Of a stretch of DNA of 33,024 bases, positions 1 to 10,679 are shown piece after piece. The translations under genes were made by a program, and so were the position numbers. Numbering within the stretch: position 1 is the first letter of the stretch; each line of letters begins with the position of its first letter. Location of the stretch: positions 4,256,583 through 4,289,606 of the forward strand of contig NC_049983.1 of the NCBI RefSeq assembly GCF_000003815.2, read 5' to 3'. The notes under the pieces were generated by a model. That model had not been told where the DNA came from, did no database searches, and saw only the letters and a program-made list of their open reading frames with translations. This DNA comes from Branchiostoma floridae. Its lineage: Eukaryota; Chordata; Leptocardii; Amphioxiformes; Branchiostomatidae.

Positions 1-550
1 CTGTATATAGCTAACTAATAGCGAAAAACGTGTTCAGGAGTCAAACTGTGTCAATTTGAATGACACACTTACATGATAGTGCCGTAAGAACTGTATATAG
101 CTAACTTGGAGCGAAAAAACATGTTCAGGAGACAAACTGTGTCAATTTGAATGACACAATGCATTATAGAATAGCGCTGTAAGAACTGTATATAGTTAAC
201 TTAAAGCGGAATGCGTGTTCAAATGTCAAACTGTGTCAATTTGAATGACACACTTGTAGACAGCGCCCAAATAACTGTATATAACAAACTAATACCGAAA
301 ACGTATTCAGGAGACAAACTGTGTCAATTTGAATGACACACTTACATAATAGCGCCGTAAGAACTGTATATAGCTAACTTAAAGCGGAATATTAATGCGT
401 GTTCAGAAGTCAAACTGTGTCAATATGAATGACACACTTATATAATGGCGCCGTAAGAACTGTATATAGCTAACTTAAAGCGGAATATTAATGCGTGTTC
501 AGAAGTCAAACTGTGTCAATACGAGCGTATGAATGACACACTTATATAAT
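1..550 (-). repeat. Satellite sub-block L1, conserved, reversed orientation
   Basis: About six units. The start word CTGTATATA occurs at 1, 91, 186, 275, 365 and 460. Two of the longer 95-base spacings come from extra bases: the unit from 365 contains an added 'AATATTAATG'-type segment beside the GCGG word. Orientation is opposite to the block after 1870. Confidence 0.9.
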
Positions 551-779
551 AGCGCGGTTCAGGCAGCGCTTTTCTGCAAGTGTGTCAGACAAGTTCTAAG
601 GTCCCTTCTTACGAACTAAATGGCGTTCCTTCGTATATATATATGACTTTAGATGCGGTTATTTCATATCAATTAACAACTGATTACTGGAGTTTGGACC
701 ATGGTAGGGTTTAAAGTAACTGAAATACTAACTTGTTCAAGTAAACTGTCAAATCTAGTACTGCGCTGTCTGAGCTGAA

Positions 780-1800
780 AACTGTGTCAATCATATGACA
801 CACTTTTGAAACGCATAATAACTATCTTATGACGGAAAACTCGCTCAGCCGAAAACTTTTTCAATCGAATGATTATACGAGTTAGGCATATCTATTCAGT
901 CTGCTAATTTGTCACATTAATTGACACAATAGTTTATAACAGAAAACTTTGTCAGGAGGACGGCTTTGCAATTAATAACCGAGTGCTAAACAGTATAAAA
1001 CTGCCTCATGACGGAAACTTTGATGGACAACTGTCACTGATAGTATGGCACACTAGTGCGATGATTAAACAGTATTAAACTGATGGAAGACTTGGTCGGG
1101 ACGACAACTGTGTCAATTAACAAGTTTTTTAAAACTTATTAAAATTTCACAAAACGGAAAACCCTCACGGTCAGGACGACAACTGTATCAAATGACAGAA
1201 AACCTTGTCAGGAGGACAACTGTTATTTCATATGACACACTATGAAACACGATGTGAAATCAGTGTAAAATTGTCTAGATGGCGGACGACTTTTTCATGA
1301 GGGAAATTGTGTGAATTTGTCTGACACCTTTGTTAGCGATGTTTGAACCGTGTCTTAAAAATGGAAAACGTTTTCCCGGGGGACAACTGTGTCAATCTAT
1401 ATCACCCACAATTAGAAAAGCGCTGTTTAACGTGTGTAAAATTGATCACGGAAAAAGTTGGACAGTAAAGAATTTGTGTCAATTTATATGACACTGTGGT
1501 AAAAAGTGTACTTTGGGCTGTACCTAACAACTTTATTGCTGAAAACGTAGTCAAAACCACAGCTGTGTCGATTTGTTTCGACACATTTGTAGAATAGCGC
1601 CGAACGTATAGTATACAAATGTATGACTAAATCTTAACGGCTAATGTGTTCAGGACTCAAAACTGTGTCAATTTGTATGACACACCTAAAGAAAAGCGCT
1701 GTAAGAACTGCATATAACCATTTTACAACAGAAAACTTCGTTAGGAGGGCAACTGTGTCAATTCATATGACACACAAGTAAAGTAAAGCGATAATTAAAT
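780..1800 (-). repeat. Satellite sub-block L2, decayed units with retained dyads
   Basis: Between 780 and 1800 most of each unit has drifted, but TGTGTCA- or TGACACA-like half-sites still appear at roughly unit spacing (for example near 783, 1380, 1475, 1565, 1664 and 1750). The orientation matches 1-550. It may be the oldest part of the array; this is inference from divergence only. Confidence 0.75.
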
Positions 1801-1869
1801 AGTATGATCATCCGATTGAAAAAGGTTTTGTTAGAGCAAGCTTTCGTCAAAATAAATTTACCTCGCTGT

Positions 1870-4800
1870 TCTATGAATGTGTCATTCACATAGACACATT
1901 TTGTATCCTAAACACGTTTTTTAAATTGGTTAGCTATGTACTGTTTTAACGGCGCTATAATGTGAGTATGTCATGCAAATTGACACAGTTTGTCCCCTGA
2001 ACACGTTTTCCGCTATATACAGTTCTTACAGCACTTTTCTATAAATCTGTCATTCAAATTGACACAGGTATAGTCTACTGAATACACTTTTCGCTTTAAG
2101 TTAGTTATATACTGTTTTAACGGCGCTATTCTGTAAGTGTGTCATTCAAATTGACACAGCTTGTCTCCTGAACACGTTTTTCGCTATTAGTTTGCTATAT
2201 AAAGTTCTTACAGCACTGTTCTATAATGTGTCATTCAAATTGACACAGTTTGTCTCTTGAACACGTTGTGCTGTTAGTTAAATATATATACATGTTGTAA
2301 CAGTGCTTGTTCTATAGGTGTGTCATTCAAATCGACACAGGTAGTCTTCTGAACTCATTTTATGCTTTAACTTAGCTATATGCAGTTTTTTGGCGCTATT
2401 CTGTAAGTGTGTCATTCAAATTGACAAAATTGACACAGTTTGTCTCTTGAACACGCTTTCTGCTTTAAGCTAGCTACATGTATATACAGTTCTTACGGCG
2501 CTATTCTGCAAGTGTACCATTCAAATTGACACAGTTTGTCCCCTGAACACGTTTTTCGCTATTAGTTTGCTATATACAATTCTTACAGCTTTGTTCTATA
2601 ATGTGTCATATTGACACAGGTAGTCTTCTGAACACGTTTTTTGCTTTAAGTTTGATATATACAGTTCTTACATACATCGCTGTTCTATAAATGTGTCATT
2701 CAAATTGACACAGTTTGTCTTCTGAACACTTTTTCCGCTATTAGTTTGCTATATACAGTTCTTATTGCGCTATCTGCAAGTGTGTCATTCAAATTGACAC
2801 AGTTTGTCAACTGAACGCGTTACAGTTCGCTATAAGTTAGCTATGTACATTTCTTATTGCGCTACCTGTAAGTGTGTCATTCAAATTGACACAGTTTGTC
2901 TTCTGAACACTTTTTCCGCTATTAGTTTGCTATATACAGTTCTTATTGCGCTATCTGCAAGTGTGTCATTCAAATTGACACAGTTTGTCTCCTGAACGCC
3001 TTTTCCGCTATGAGTTAGCTATGTACAGTTCTTATTGCGCCATCTGCAAGTGTGTCATTCAAATTGACACAGTTTCTCTTCTGAACACTACACTTCGCTA
3101 TGAGTTAGCTATGTACATTTCTTATTGCGCTATCTGCAAGTGTGTCATTCAAATTGACACAGTCTGTCTTCTGAACACGTTACACTTCGCTATGAGTTAG
3201 CTATATACATTTCTTATTGCGCTACCTGTAAGTGTGTCATTCAAATTGACACAGTTTGTCTTCTAAAAACATTTCCCGCTATTAGTTTGCTATATACAGT
3301 TCTTATTGCGCTATCTGCAAGTGTGTCATTCAAATTGACACAGTTTGCCTCCTGAACACTTTTCCGCTATTAGTTTGCTATATACATTTCTTATTGCGCT
3401 ACCTGTAAGTGTGTCATTCAAATTGACACAGTTTGTCTCCTGAACACTTTTTCCGCTATTAGTTTGCTATATACAGTTCTTATTGCACTATCTGCAAGTG
3501 TGTCATTCAAATTGACACAGTTTGTCTCCTGAACACTTTTTCCGCTATTAGTTTGCTATATACAGTTCTTATTGCGCTATCTGCAAGTGTGTCATTCAAA
3601 TTGACACAGTTTGTCTTCTGATCACGTTACACTTCGCTATGAGTTAGCTATATATATTTCTTATTGCGCTATCTGTAAGTGTGTCATTCGAATTGACACA
3701 GTTTGTCTCCTGAACACTTTTTCCGCTATTAGTTTGCTATATACAGTTCTTATTGCGCTATCTGCAAGTGTGTCATTCAAATTGACACAGTTTGTCTTCT
3801 GATCACGTTACACTTCGCTATGAGTTAGCTATATATATTTCTTATTGCGCTACCTGTAAGTGTGTCATTCAAATTGACACAGTTTGTCTCCTGAACACTT
3901 TTTCCGCTATTAGTTTGCTATATACAGTTCTTATTGCGCTATCTGCAAGTGTGTCATTCAAATTGACACAGTTTGTCTCCTGAACACTTTTTCCGCTATT
4001 AGTTTGCTATATACAGTTCTTATTGCGCTATCTGCAAGTGTGTCATTCAAATTGATACAGTTTGTCTTCTGAACACGTTACACTTCGCTATGAGTTAGCT
4101 ATGTACATTTCTTATTGCGCTATCTGCAAGTGTGTTATTCAAATTGACACAGTTTGTCTTCTGAACACTTTTTCCGCTATTAGTTTGCTATATACAGTTC
4201 TTATTGCGCTATCTGCAAGTGTGTCATTCAAATTGACACAGTTTGTCTCTTGAACACTTTTCCGCTATTCGTTTGCTATATACATTTCTTATTGCGCTAC
4301 CTGTAAGTGTGTCATTCAAATTGACACAGTTTGTCTCCTGAACACTTTTTCCGCTATTAGTTTGCTATATACAGTTCTTATTGCGCTATCTGCAAGTGTG
4401 TCATTCAAATTAACACAGTTTGTCTTCTGAACACGTTTTGCGCTATTAGTTTGCTATATATAGTTCTTATTGTGCTATCTGCAAGTGTGTCATTCAAATT
4501 GACGCAGTTTGTCTTCTGAACACGTTACACTTCGCTATGAGTTAGCTATGTACATTTCTTATTGCGCTATCTGCAAGTGTGTCATTCAAATTGACACAGT
4601 TTGTCTTCTGAACACTTTTTCCGCTATTAGTTTGCTATATACAGTTCTTATTGCGCTATCTGCAAGTGTGTCATTCAAATTGACACAGTTTGTCTCCTGA
4701 ACACTTTTCCGCTATTCGTTTGCTATATATATTTCTTATTGCGCTACCTGTAAGTGTGTCATTCAAATTGACACAGTTTGTCTCCTGAACACTTTTTCCG

Positions 4801-5375
4801 CTATTAGTTTGCTATATACAGTTCTTATTGCGCTATCTGCAAGTGTGTCATTCAAATTGACACAGTTTGTCTTCTGATCACGTTACACTTCGCTATGAGT
4901 TAGCTATATACATTTCTTATTGCGCTACCTGTAAGTGTGTCATTCAAATTGACACAGTTTGTCTCCTGAACACTTTTTCCGCTATGAGTTAGCTATGTAC
5001 AGTTCTTATTGCGCTATCTGCAAGTGTGTCATTCAAATTGACACAGTTTGTCTTCTGAACACGTTTTGCGCTATTACATGTAGCTACATAACGTTATAGT
5101 TCTTACTGTTCTGTAAGTCTGTCATTCAAATTGACACAGTTTCTCTTCTGAACACGTTTTTCGCTATGAGTTAGCTATATACACTTAATGCAGCGCACAA
5201 CGTTCCTTTAGATGTGTCATTCAAATTGACACAGTTCGTCTTCTGAACACGTTTTCCGCTACAAATTAGCTATATAACGTTACAATTCTTACGGCGCTAT
5301 TTTTTGTGTAATTCAAATTGGCACAGTTTCTCTTCTGAACACGTTTTTCGCTATTAATTAGCTGTATACTGTTCT
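1870..5375 (+). repeat. Satellite sub-block R, with higher-order 89+92 dimers
   Basis: Roughly 39 units by length. In the homogenised core (2770-5060) two unit types alternate in places. Type A (89 bases) reads 'CACTTTTTCCGCTATTAG' after the dyad; type B (92 bases) reads 'CACGTTACACTTCGCTATG'. From 3599 the dyad spacings run 92, 89, 92, 89, giving a 181-base A+B dimer. Units toward 5375 become divergent again. Confidence 0.9.
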
Positions 5376-6724
5376 AATCTTAGTTAACCCCTCAGTCAGG
5401 CGCGAGCAATGTATCTAATATCTTCAACAGTTAACAGTCAGATGCAAAAAGCCTTCGTCGGGTAACGTTACCTACAGTTCACTTTACCCACGACGCAACC
5501 TATTGGAATAACACCTTACAGATCATAGTGCTGTCTTATACTTCAAAGACATTTCAATATTACTTCGTAACATGATAAAACGCTGACAGCACCATCAAAA
5601 GTACTTGAATGTGTACACTACCGAGTGAGGTCACGAGTGACTGCCGCAACGGTATAGCGTGACCCGGAAACAGTTGAACCTCGCCCACTAAGCGGACACC
5701 CCGAAACCCCCATACGGTGCGTATTTCGGCTTGAAAACAATGGCGAAACCATAGGAAAAAGCTGTCGAAAATCGGTCAACTTTGACATCAAATATATACT
5801 TTCTCGTAAAAGTCCATCGCTTGAGATTCACAAGGCAGATAGAACAACTCGTGGGGATTACGAGGACACCTTTGACAGCCTGATTTAGCCCACCGCAATT
5901 TTTTAATCTTTTTTTTACGTGACCATGTCAAGTGCCTCAAACGGGCGTCCAACAGGGAACCTGACCTCGTCAGGGATGACACCATACATCCTGTCCTGTT
6001 GCAGGATTTTGAAGTGATAGACATGGCGGTTTGTGTGCCTGCATGTGTGCAATAGAAATGTTGAAATTGAAATTTGTCCTTTTTTCTCAAGATTGGCGTA
6101 AAAGTTGCCTTTGTTTTGAAATATAAATGGTCAAGGTTAATCAAATGACATCACACACAATGGCGACCCACCTCAGTAAACACTGACATGCGGCTGAGTG
6201 TAATTGTACTGTAACAGTAGAAGCTAGTTCATTGTACAACAGATTAACGCACACTTCTGTTAACTGCACAGAATCCCCAAATCCCAAACCGGTGTGGTCC
6301 AGCTAGATAACTACGCATTATTGCACCAGCAGGATAAATGCACGAAATTCACTGGCAAATAGGCCGTGCAATTGAGCGGCTTCTGCTGTATTGAAGGAAA
6401 CACGCTGAATATGGTATCATAAGAGTTTTGTTCTTTTACAGCATTGCACGACATTAAAAAATTAAATATGTGATACTATCAAACTCTGTTTGCTGGAATT
6501 TCTTTCCAATCTATGGCTAATATGATTGCTTATTTTGCAGCTGCTTAATTGTTCATTAGTACGGTCAAAACATTTTGTTTAATCAGACGTAGAATGATGT
6601 GCACATGAACGTCGTCCATGCAGGTACATATATAATACAACGGGGGTATTTGGTATCGCACTAGGTAAGGCCCGACCGCCGGTAGGATTGCCCGAAGGCT
6701 AGATGTGTAAAAGACCTACTCCCC
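5376..6724. other. Unassigned intergenic stretch
   Basis: No recognisable gene. A minus-strand open frame of 118 codons at 5788-6144 has no recognised domain and no supporting splice signals, so I do not call it. At 5671 the word CAGTTGAACCTC followed by 'GCCCACTAAGCGGACACC' resembles one end of a pogo/Tigger-type DNA transposon, but no matching opposite end was found, so it is at best a lone terminus. Confidence 0.5.
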
Positions 6725-6853
6725 AAGCAGAGGTTGGTGGGAAAAATTGTTACCTTTTCCTTTCATTTGCTTTTTGTTTCGTTGGTGAGAAGACTGAACA
6801 AAAAAAATGGATGAAAGGAAAAGGTCACGATTTTTCCCCACCAACCTCTGCTT
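6725..6853. mobile_element. Short hairpin element (inverted arms of ~43 bases)
   Basis: Left arm 6725-6766 begins AAGCAGAGGTTGGTGGGAAA; right arm 6811-6853 is its reverse complement with a few mismatches and one length change. The 44-base loop is AT-rich. The shape fits a small non-autonomous DNA element or a foldback. No target duplication is clear. It ends 6-7 bases before the mariner-type element that begins at 6860. Confidence 0.7.
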
Positions 6854-6859
6854 AGAGTG

Positions 6860-7441
6860 TACGAGGGGCGTGCAATTAGTAATGGTCCTGACCCATTTCC
6901 CATAGCAGGAGATTAATGAAACTTGGCACAGTTATTAGTCTTTCTCTTCATAGGAATCACCCAGAGTTATGCATTTCTCCCATCGTTTGATGCAGCTCTG
7001 GACACCGATTTTGTAGGACACCCCAGGTTGGTCCTCCAACTGATGCCTCATCAATGGCACAAGAGGGACGACCAGGTCTGGGAGCTGTTTCCACAGACTT
7101 CCAGCCACGTTTGAATTCAGGATGCCAGCGTTTTACAAGGTCATATGATGGGGCATCATCACCATAAGTTTCATTTATTTCATCAAAAGTCTTCTTTGGT
7201 GTGCGTCCTTTCAAATACAAAAACCGGATCACTGCGCGACACTCAACTGGTTCCATTTCACACCTGGTCCATTTCGCACCTGACTAAGTTCAAACACCAG
7301 TAAATCAGAAACCACAATTAGTTCAGAGCTGTCTTTTGCAACATAACCCATAGAGATATGAATTATTACACATACAAAATTTCATTTAGATCAGACAACT
7401 GGAAGTGGGTCAGGACCATTACTTATTGCACGCCCCTCGTA
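6860..7441 (-). mobile_element. Internally deleted mariner-type element with TA target duplication
   Basis: The left end at 6861 reads ACGAGGGGCGTGCAAT and continues for 35 bases; the right end at 7406-7440 is its reverse complement with a single mismatch (TTAGT versus TAAGT). TA flanks both sides (6860-6861 and 7440-7441). The element is about 580 bases, less than half of a full mariner, and encodes only the start of a transposase on the minus strand. A single-mismatch terminus suggests fairly recent movement by a helper transposase. Confidence 0.92.
6957..7256 (-). pseudogene. Mariner-type transposase remnant, N-terminal helix-turn-helix only
   Basis: The 99-codon frame opens with MEPVECRAVIRFLYLKG, then has 'APSYDLVKRWHPEFKRG' and 'RPGRPS', the layout of the N-terminal DNA-binding domain (HTH_48 type) of mariner/SETMAR-like transposases. 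In the family this domain binds the terminal inverted repeat. After about residue 68 the family pattern is lost and the frame stops at residue 99. The DDD/DDE catalytic domain is absent, so the copy cannot be autonomous. It lies wholly inside the TA-flanked inverted ends. Confidence 0.88.
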
Positions 7442-8432
7442 TGGAAGACCATGATAGACTCACATGACAGACACAGTGTAGGCTCCCGATTGGCTCTCAC
7501 TTTTCCGTATCAGGTAAGCTCCTTGTTGCCGGTATTTCATCACCTCTCTCACCTGAGAACAACAGAGACTTTAATGATACAAAGAGTCCAAATCTATTAA
7601 AAAAAAAAAACTGGCAACATGTACTCAGTTTTCAAGTGTTTACCATGAGTGTTTAAATGTGAGTGTTTGAACATTGTGTCCCTGTACACTGTACCCCCTG
7701 TACTGTCTATACGCCCTGTAGTTGTCGCACACCCTGTAGTGCCTGTTTCTCAAGTGTCCGTACCTCTATTTTCGGTTGAAAATACAATCACTGTGATAAA
7801 ATTAAAATGCTCCATAATTGCTATAAATCTGGATTTTATTGCTGTGGTAGGATAAAGTGTGCTTGTTTGCAACGAACTCGATTGCAAAATTGATATGAAT
7901 TCCGACAATATCTAACCAATATGACCAAGGTACTTATTTAAGAAACCATTTTAATAAATCCTTACCATGTGTTTCCGTAGGTGCGGATGATACTGGCTAA
8001 GACAGCTGATTTGATGGTCATATTCCCCCTTCTCCTCACCACTCATCCTGCTCATGCCTGGTCTGATGAACTCTTTACTTTTCCAAATATTCCTGCAGCT
8101 CATTCTTCTGTAGAAAGAATAGCAAAAGTCGCATTTGTAATTTGTATAGATATTTTTCTTCCTCATGGCATTACCTGTGTATAGATTTGTTTGATAGATT
8201 TTATGTGTTCAGCTCGTGTTAAGCAGATATATTACTGGGCTGGGCTATGGCAACAAGTTTGGCAGAACATTTTTGCTCTTTTCCCAACAGCTCTTTATCT
8301 AAAGACTATACAAACATGATCTAAAGATAGCAAAACTAAAAAAAAAAAGTTTGAGAGTCTAGTCTCCAACGTGTACTGCAGCATTACTAAGAATCACTAA
8401 CAGCCAAGGAAGGAACAACAGAGAATGTATAA
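7442..8432. other. Unassigned stretch between transposons
   Basis: No firm gene. It includes an A-rich run at about 7599-7611, a short region near 7680-7760 with repeated CCTGTA words, and the weak minus-strand exon candidate at 7967-8175 described separately. Confidence 0.4.
7967..8175 (-). CDS. Weak candidate exon with zinc-finger-like residues (minus strand)
   Basis: Read on the minus strand, a 'TATACACAG' acceptor stands before 8175 and the segment ends at HLRKHM followed by a good donor, GTAAGG. The frame between them is open. It contains 'NYKCDFCYSFYRR' (a CxxC as in C2H2 zinc fingers) and later 'HPHLRKHM' (an L-x2-H-like end), but the spacing between cysteines and histidines does not make a complete finger. 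I found no partner exon. It could be a decayed zinc-finger exon or chance; low confidence. Confidence 0.22.
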
Positions 8433-8737
8433 AGCCACCTTTACAAATCAAGAATTTAGCTCGGTCGAGTTGTCAGCGAGCTCAAAATTACGAGGAGGCA
8501 TGACCCTGATGCCTAAGAACAAATGGCAGAGTTTCTTCGTCGGCGTCAGAGTCATTACCGCTTACCACTTACCGGTCCCTTGACCGGGGGTGGTCGTGGG
8601 GGCACTTAGCAGCTGAGCACACCTCCCTCCATCTCACCCTGTCATGGGCCAGAGCTTGGGTCAGAGTCATACCTCCTCGTAATTTAGAGCTCGCTGACAA
8701 CTCGCCCGAGCTAAATTCTTGATTTGTAAAGGGGGCT
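8433..8737. mobile_element. MITE with ~80-base terminal inverted repeats and TAA target duplication (PIF/Harbinger type)
   Basis: Left arm from 8433 reads AGCCACCTTTACAAATCAAG and continues past 'GAGTTGTCAGCGAGCTC' to about 8513. The right arm, about 8655-8737, is the reverse complement with few differences. TAA lies on both sides (8430-8432, 8738-8740). A 3-base TWA duplication is characteristic of PIF/Harbinger elements, so the class is inferred from that. No coding capacity in 305 bases. The right end 'GGGGGCTTAA' is repeated once more immediately downstream (8741-8750). Confidence 0.82.
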
Positions 8738-8740
8738 TAA

Positions 8741-9684
8741 AGGGGGCTTAAAGGTACATAGTCGACAGTTAACTCTGTCGATTTTCTTCCTGCAGGGCCT
8801 AGGGGTATTATTGAAACCCCTCCCAACCGCGCGCCCCTTCTCCGTGCAATTCCGCAGTGTGTTCCAATGACAATATTGCGTTTTTAGCAGGACAAGAGAG
8901 ACAAAAACGATACACAGGAGAAATTGCAAAGGTAAGCTGTAACAGCAACATTTACCTGAGGAAAATGATGCGTTGATCATTTTTCAAATTAGTATTGCTT
9001 GAGAAATCGCAGTTAACGCGACAATATTATGGTAATTGTTGTTAAATGGTATGTGAGCATGTATTCACAATGTTGTGCAGTATGAGAAATTGCCAATTTA
9101 CATACACCTCTACATATGGATATGCCACCAAAGACACAATGATATAGTCCAAGCTAGCTGGCCATAGTAGCCCTAGGCTATGTACACTATAACTTTACTC
9201 AATCCCTACCCTTCCAAACCCTGATATTTCTACGAATTCCTTGTCTAGATTAAACGTAAAAGAAATCACAAGTACTTGCCTATCTTGTGCAGCATTCCTT
9301 TGAAAGTGTCAACAATCCCACAACACCCTGATCCACGATATACAACTGCGTATCTGGCATAAGGCTGCCCTTAGACTGACTATGCTGATAAGGAAGTGAG
9401 CTAACTGACTTTTCAAGTATCCTGAAAATAGCCTTAGGGTTTTCTAGCATTGCTACCACAACACTGGGCAGTACATTATACATACCGCGGTAATATACCA
9501 GACACCTCCTGCCGTTTTGACCTCTCAAACCAAGGGGATCATCAGTAGAACAAAATTCATATTCATAATGCAACTAGACAAACCATCGATCATAAAACAT
9601 ATCTGTTCTTTTGTCTCCACTATGACAGAAAAGCGAGGAGAAGGTGAATTTATCCAACGATTAAGTTTCATTTTGTATCTGTTA
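8741..9684. other. Unassigned stretch
   Basis: No recognised gene. The only open frame of note is the 97-codon minus-strand one at 9280-9573, listed separately. Confidence 0.4.
9280..9573 (-). CDS. Unrecognised 97-codon open frame
   Basis: I do not recognise this protein. It starts MHYEYEFCSTDDPLGL and contains 'GQNGRRC' shortly after, then 'MYNVLPSVVVAMLENPKA'. The early FC...LGL...G..GRRC spacing is faintly like a segment of Wnt proteins, but the following cysteine-rich stretch expected of Wnts is missing. No conserved partner exon is visible. The composition is not clearly coding, and it may be chance. Confidence 0.2.
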   Translation of the reverse strand: MHYEYEFCSTDDPLGLRGQNGRRCLVYYRGMYNVLPSVVVAMLENPKAIFRILEKSVSSLPYQHSQSKGSLMPDTQLYIVDQGVVGLLTLSKECCTR

Positions 9685-9996
9685 AGGGAATCTTTTCAAC
9701 AAGTCTTGTTGTCGGACCTGTACTTAGCCCGATGTGGCAAAATATGCAATAAAGGTATTCGATCAATAATGGTCAGAAGTCTAATCATTCAGCAAAGGAC
9801 CCCAAGACCAACATGAAGAAAAGTGTGTTTGAAATCTTCAAGGAATCTTTTCAACAAGTCTTGTTGTCGGACCTGTACTTAGCCCGATGTGGCAATAATA
9901 TGCAATAAAGGTATTCGATCAATAATGGTCAGAAGTCTAATCATTCAGCAAAGGACCCCAAGACCAACATGAAGAAAAGTGTGTTTGAAATCTTTT
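9685..9996. repeat. Two tandem copies of a 156-base segment
   Basis: The segment beginning GGAATCTTTTCAACAAGTCT at 9686 recurs at 9842 and runs to the words 'GTGTTTGAAATCTT'. The copies are almost identical, with one inserted base in the ATATGC word of the second copy. This is a young tandem duplication. No gene function is apparent; an open frame through the first copy (to 9816) is not supported as coding. Confidence 0.93.
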
Positions 9997-10459
9997 TAAT
10001 AATGTCGATCCTTGATATCTGAAGTATGAAATACCTCAAGGATTAGTAATTTTCATCTTCAGCAAGAAGATTATGCTTTCAGGACTGCGTGCATAATTTT
10101 AAACAGCGCTACAACTAAGACGTTGTTACTGTCGTACCGAGGGCATACATGGTGCTGGTAAAATAAAACAGAAATTATTCGATTATGCGCCTACAGGATT
10201 TTGATATCTTATTATGTATTACATATATATTATATCATATAATTCTGAAAATGCTGTGGTTGTAACTTTTAACAGGAAAACAGTGTTGCGATTGGAATTA
10301 GGACTCCTAAAAAGTCTTTTTTTAGGAACTGTAGGGGCTGGTTTTGTGCATGACTTTGAATGAGATTAATTCAATGAATGGCGAGTGTTATATGCCATAT
10401 TATTATCAATATGCCACGTTACTTATGAATAAATAATAAAGGTTCAAACAAACAAAAAC
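9997..10459. other. Unassigned AT-rich stretch
   Basis: AT-rich sequence including a TATATATTATATCATATAAT segment near 10220. No gene, RNA or clear repeat seen. Confidence 0.4.
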
Positions 10460-10619
10460 AAATGCCACGTTTTGTCACTTCAAATCTTGTTACGACGTTT
10501 ATGGTGTCTATTTTGAAAATTTTGCCATTTTTTACCCATCTTGTTTTTTTTCGCGCTATCTCAGAATTTTTTTTGCACTCTGCGTGGATGTCATCCATAA
10601 AGTTTACTTGCTGTGGCCT
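10460..10619 (-). repeat. Solo arm of a dispersed repeat (same family as the 20556-24561 ends)
   Basis: Read on the minus strand from 10619, it begins AGGCCACAGCAAGTAAACTT (one base different from the other two copies), runs through ATGGATGACAT and an A-rich zone, and ends with 'GTGACAAAACGTGGCAT'. The same order of words occurs from 20556 to about 20730. A third copy of the terminal word is at 24530-24561. It stands about 60 bases upstream of the KIN17 promoter motifs. Confidence 0.85.
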
Positions 10620-10679
10620 TGCATGATCATTCCCCCAATTCACCGGGATGTGGAAAGGGAAAGTGATCGGTCCCTTTAT

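Larger units (their letters stand above)
1..5375. repeat. Satellite array of ~89-95-base units with an internal orientation switch
   Basis: The array runs off the left edge of the window and ends near 5375. Each unit holds the dyad TGTGTCA-N7-TGACACA, a 'TGAACACG'-type segment, a 'GCTATATACAGTTC' segment and a 'GGCGCTAT' segment. Bases 1-1800 read in one direction (CTGTATATAG first, then the dyad as TGTGTCAATTTGAATGACAC). From about 1870 the same unit reads as the reverse complement. Bases 1-550 and 2770-5060 are well conserved between units; 780-1800 is strongly diverged; 550-780 has lost the pattern. Spacing measured between successive dyads is 89 or 92 in the conserved right part and 89-95 on the left. 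Several 63-codon open frames recur inside it, but they simply follow the repeat period and are not genes. No coding, RNA gene or CRISPR organisation is seen; units are too long and too degenerate for CRISPR. Confidence 0.95.

Noticed and set aside
2804-4700. A family of similar 63-codon open frames repeated every 181 bases or more
   Set aside because: They are the translation of the satellite units; their similarity follows from the DNA repeat, and there is no start context, splice or domain evidence.
1-5375. CRISPR-like array with palindromic repeat
   Set aside because: Units are tandem and entirely repetitive with no unique spacers, and the context is animal nuclear DNA.
5788-6144. 118-codon minus-strand open frame with several cysteines
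   Set aside because: No recognisable family, no splice partner, and composition similar to non-coding surroundings.
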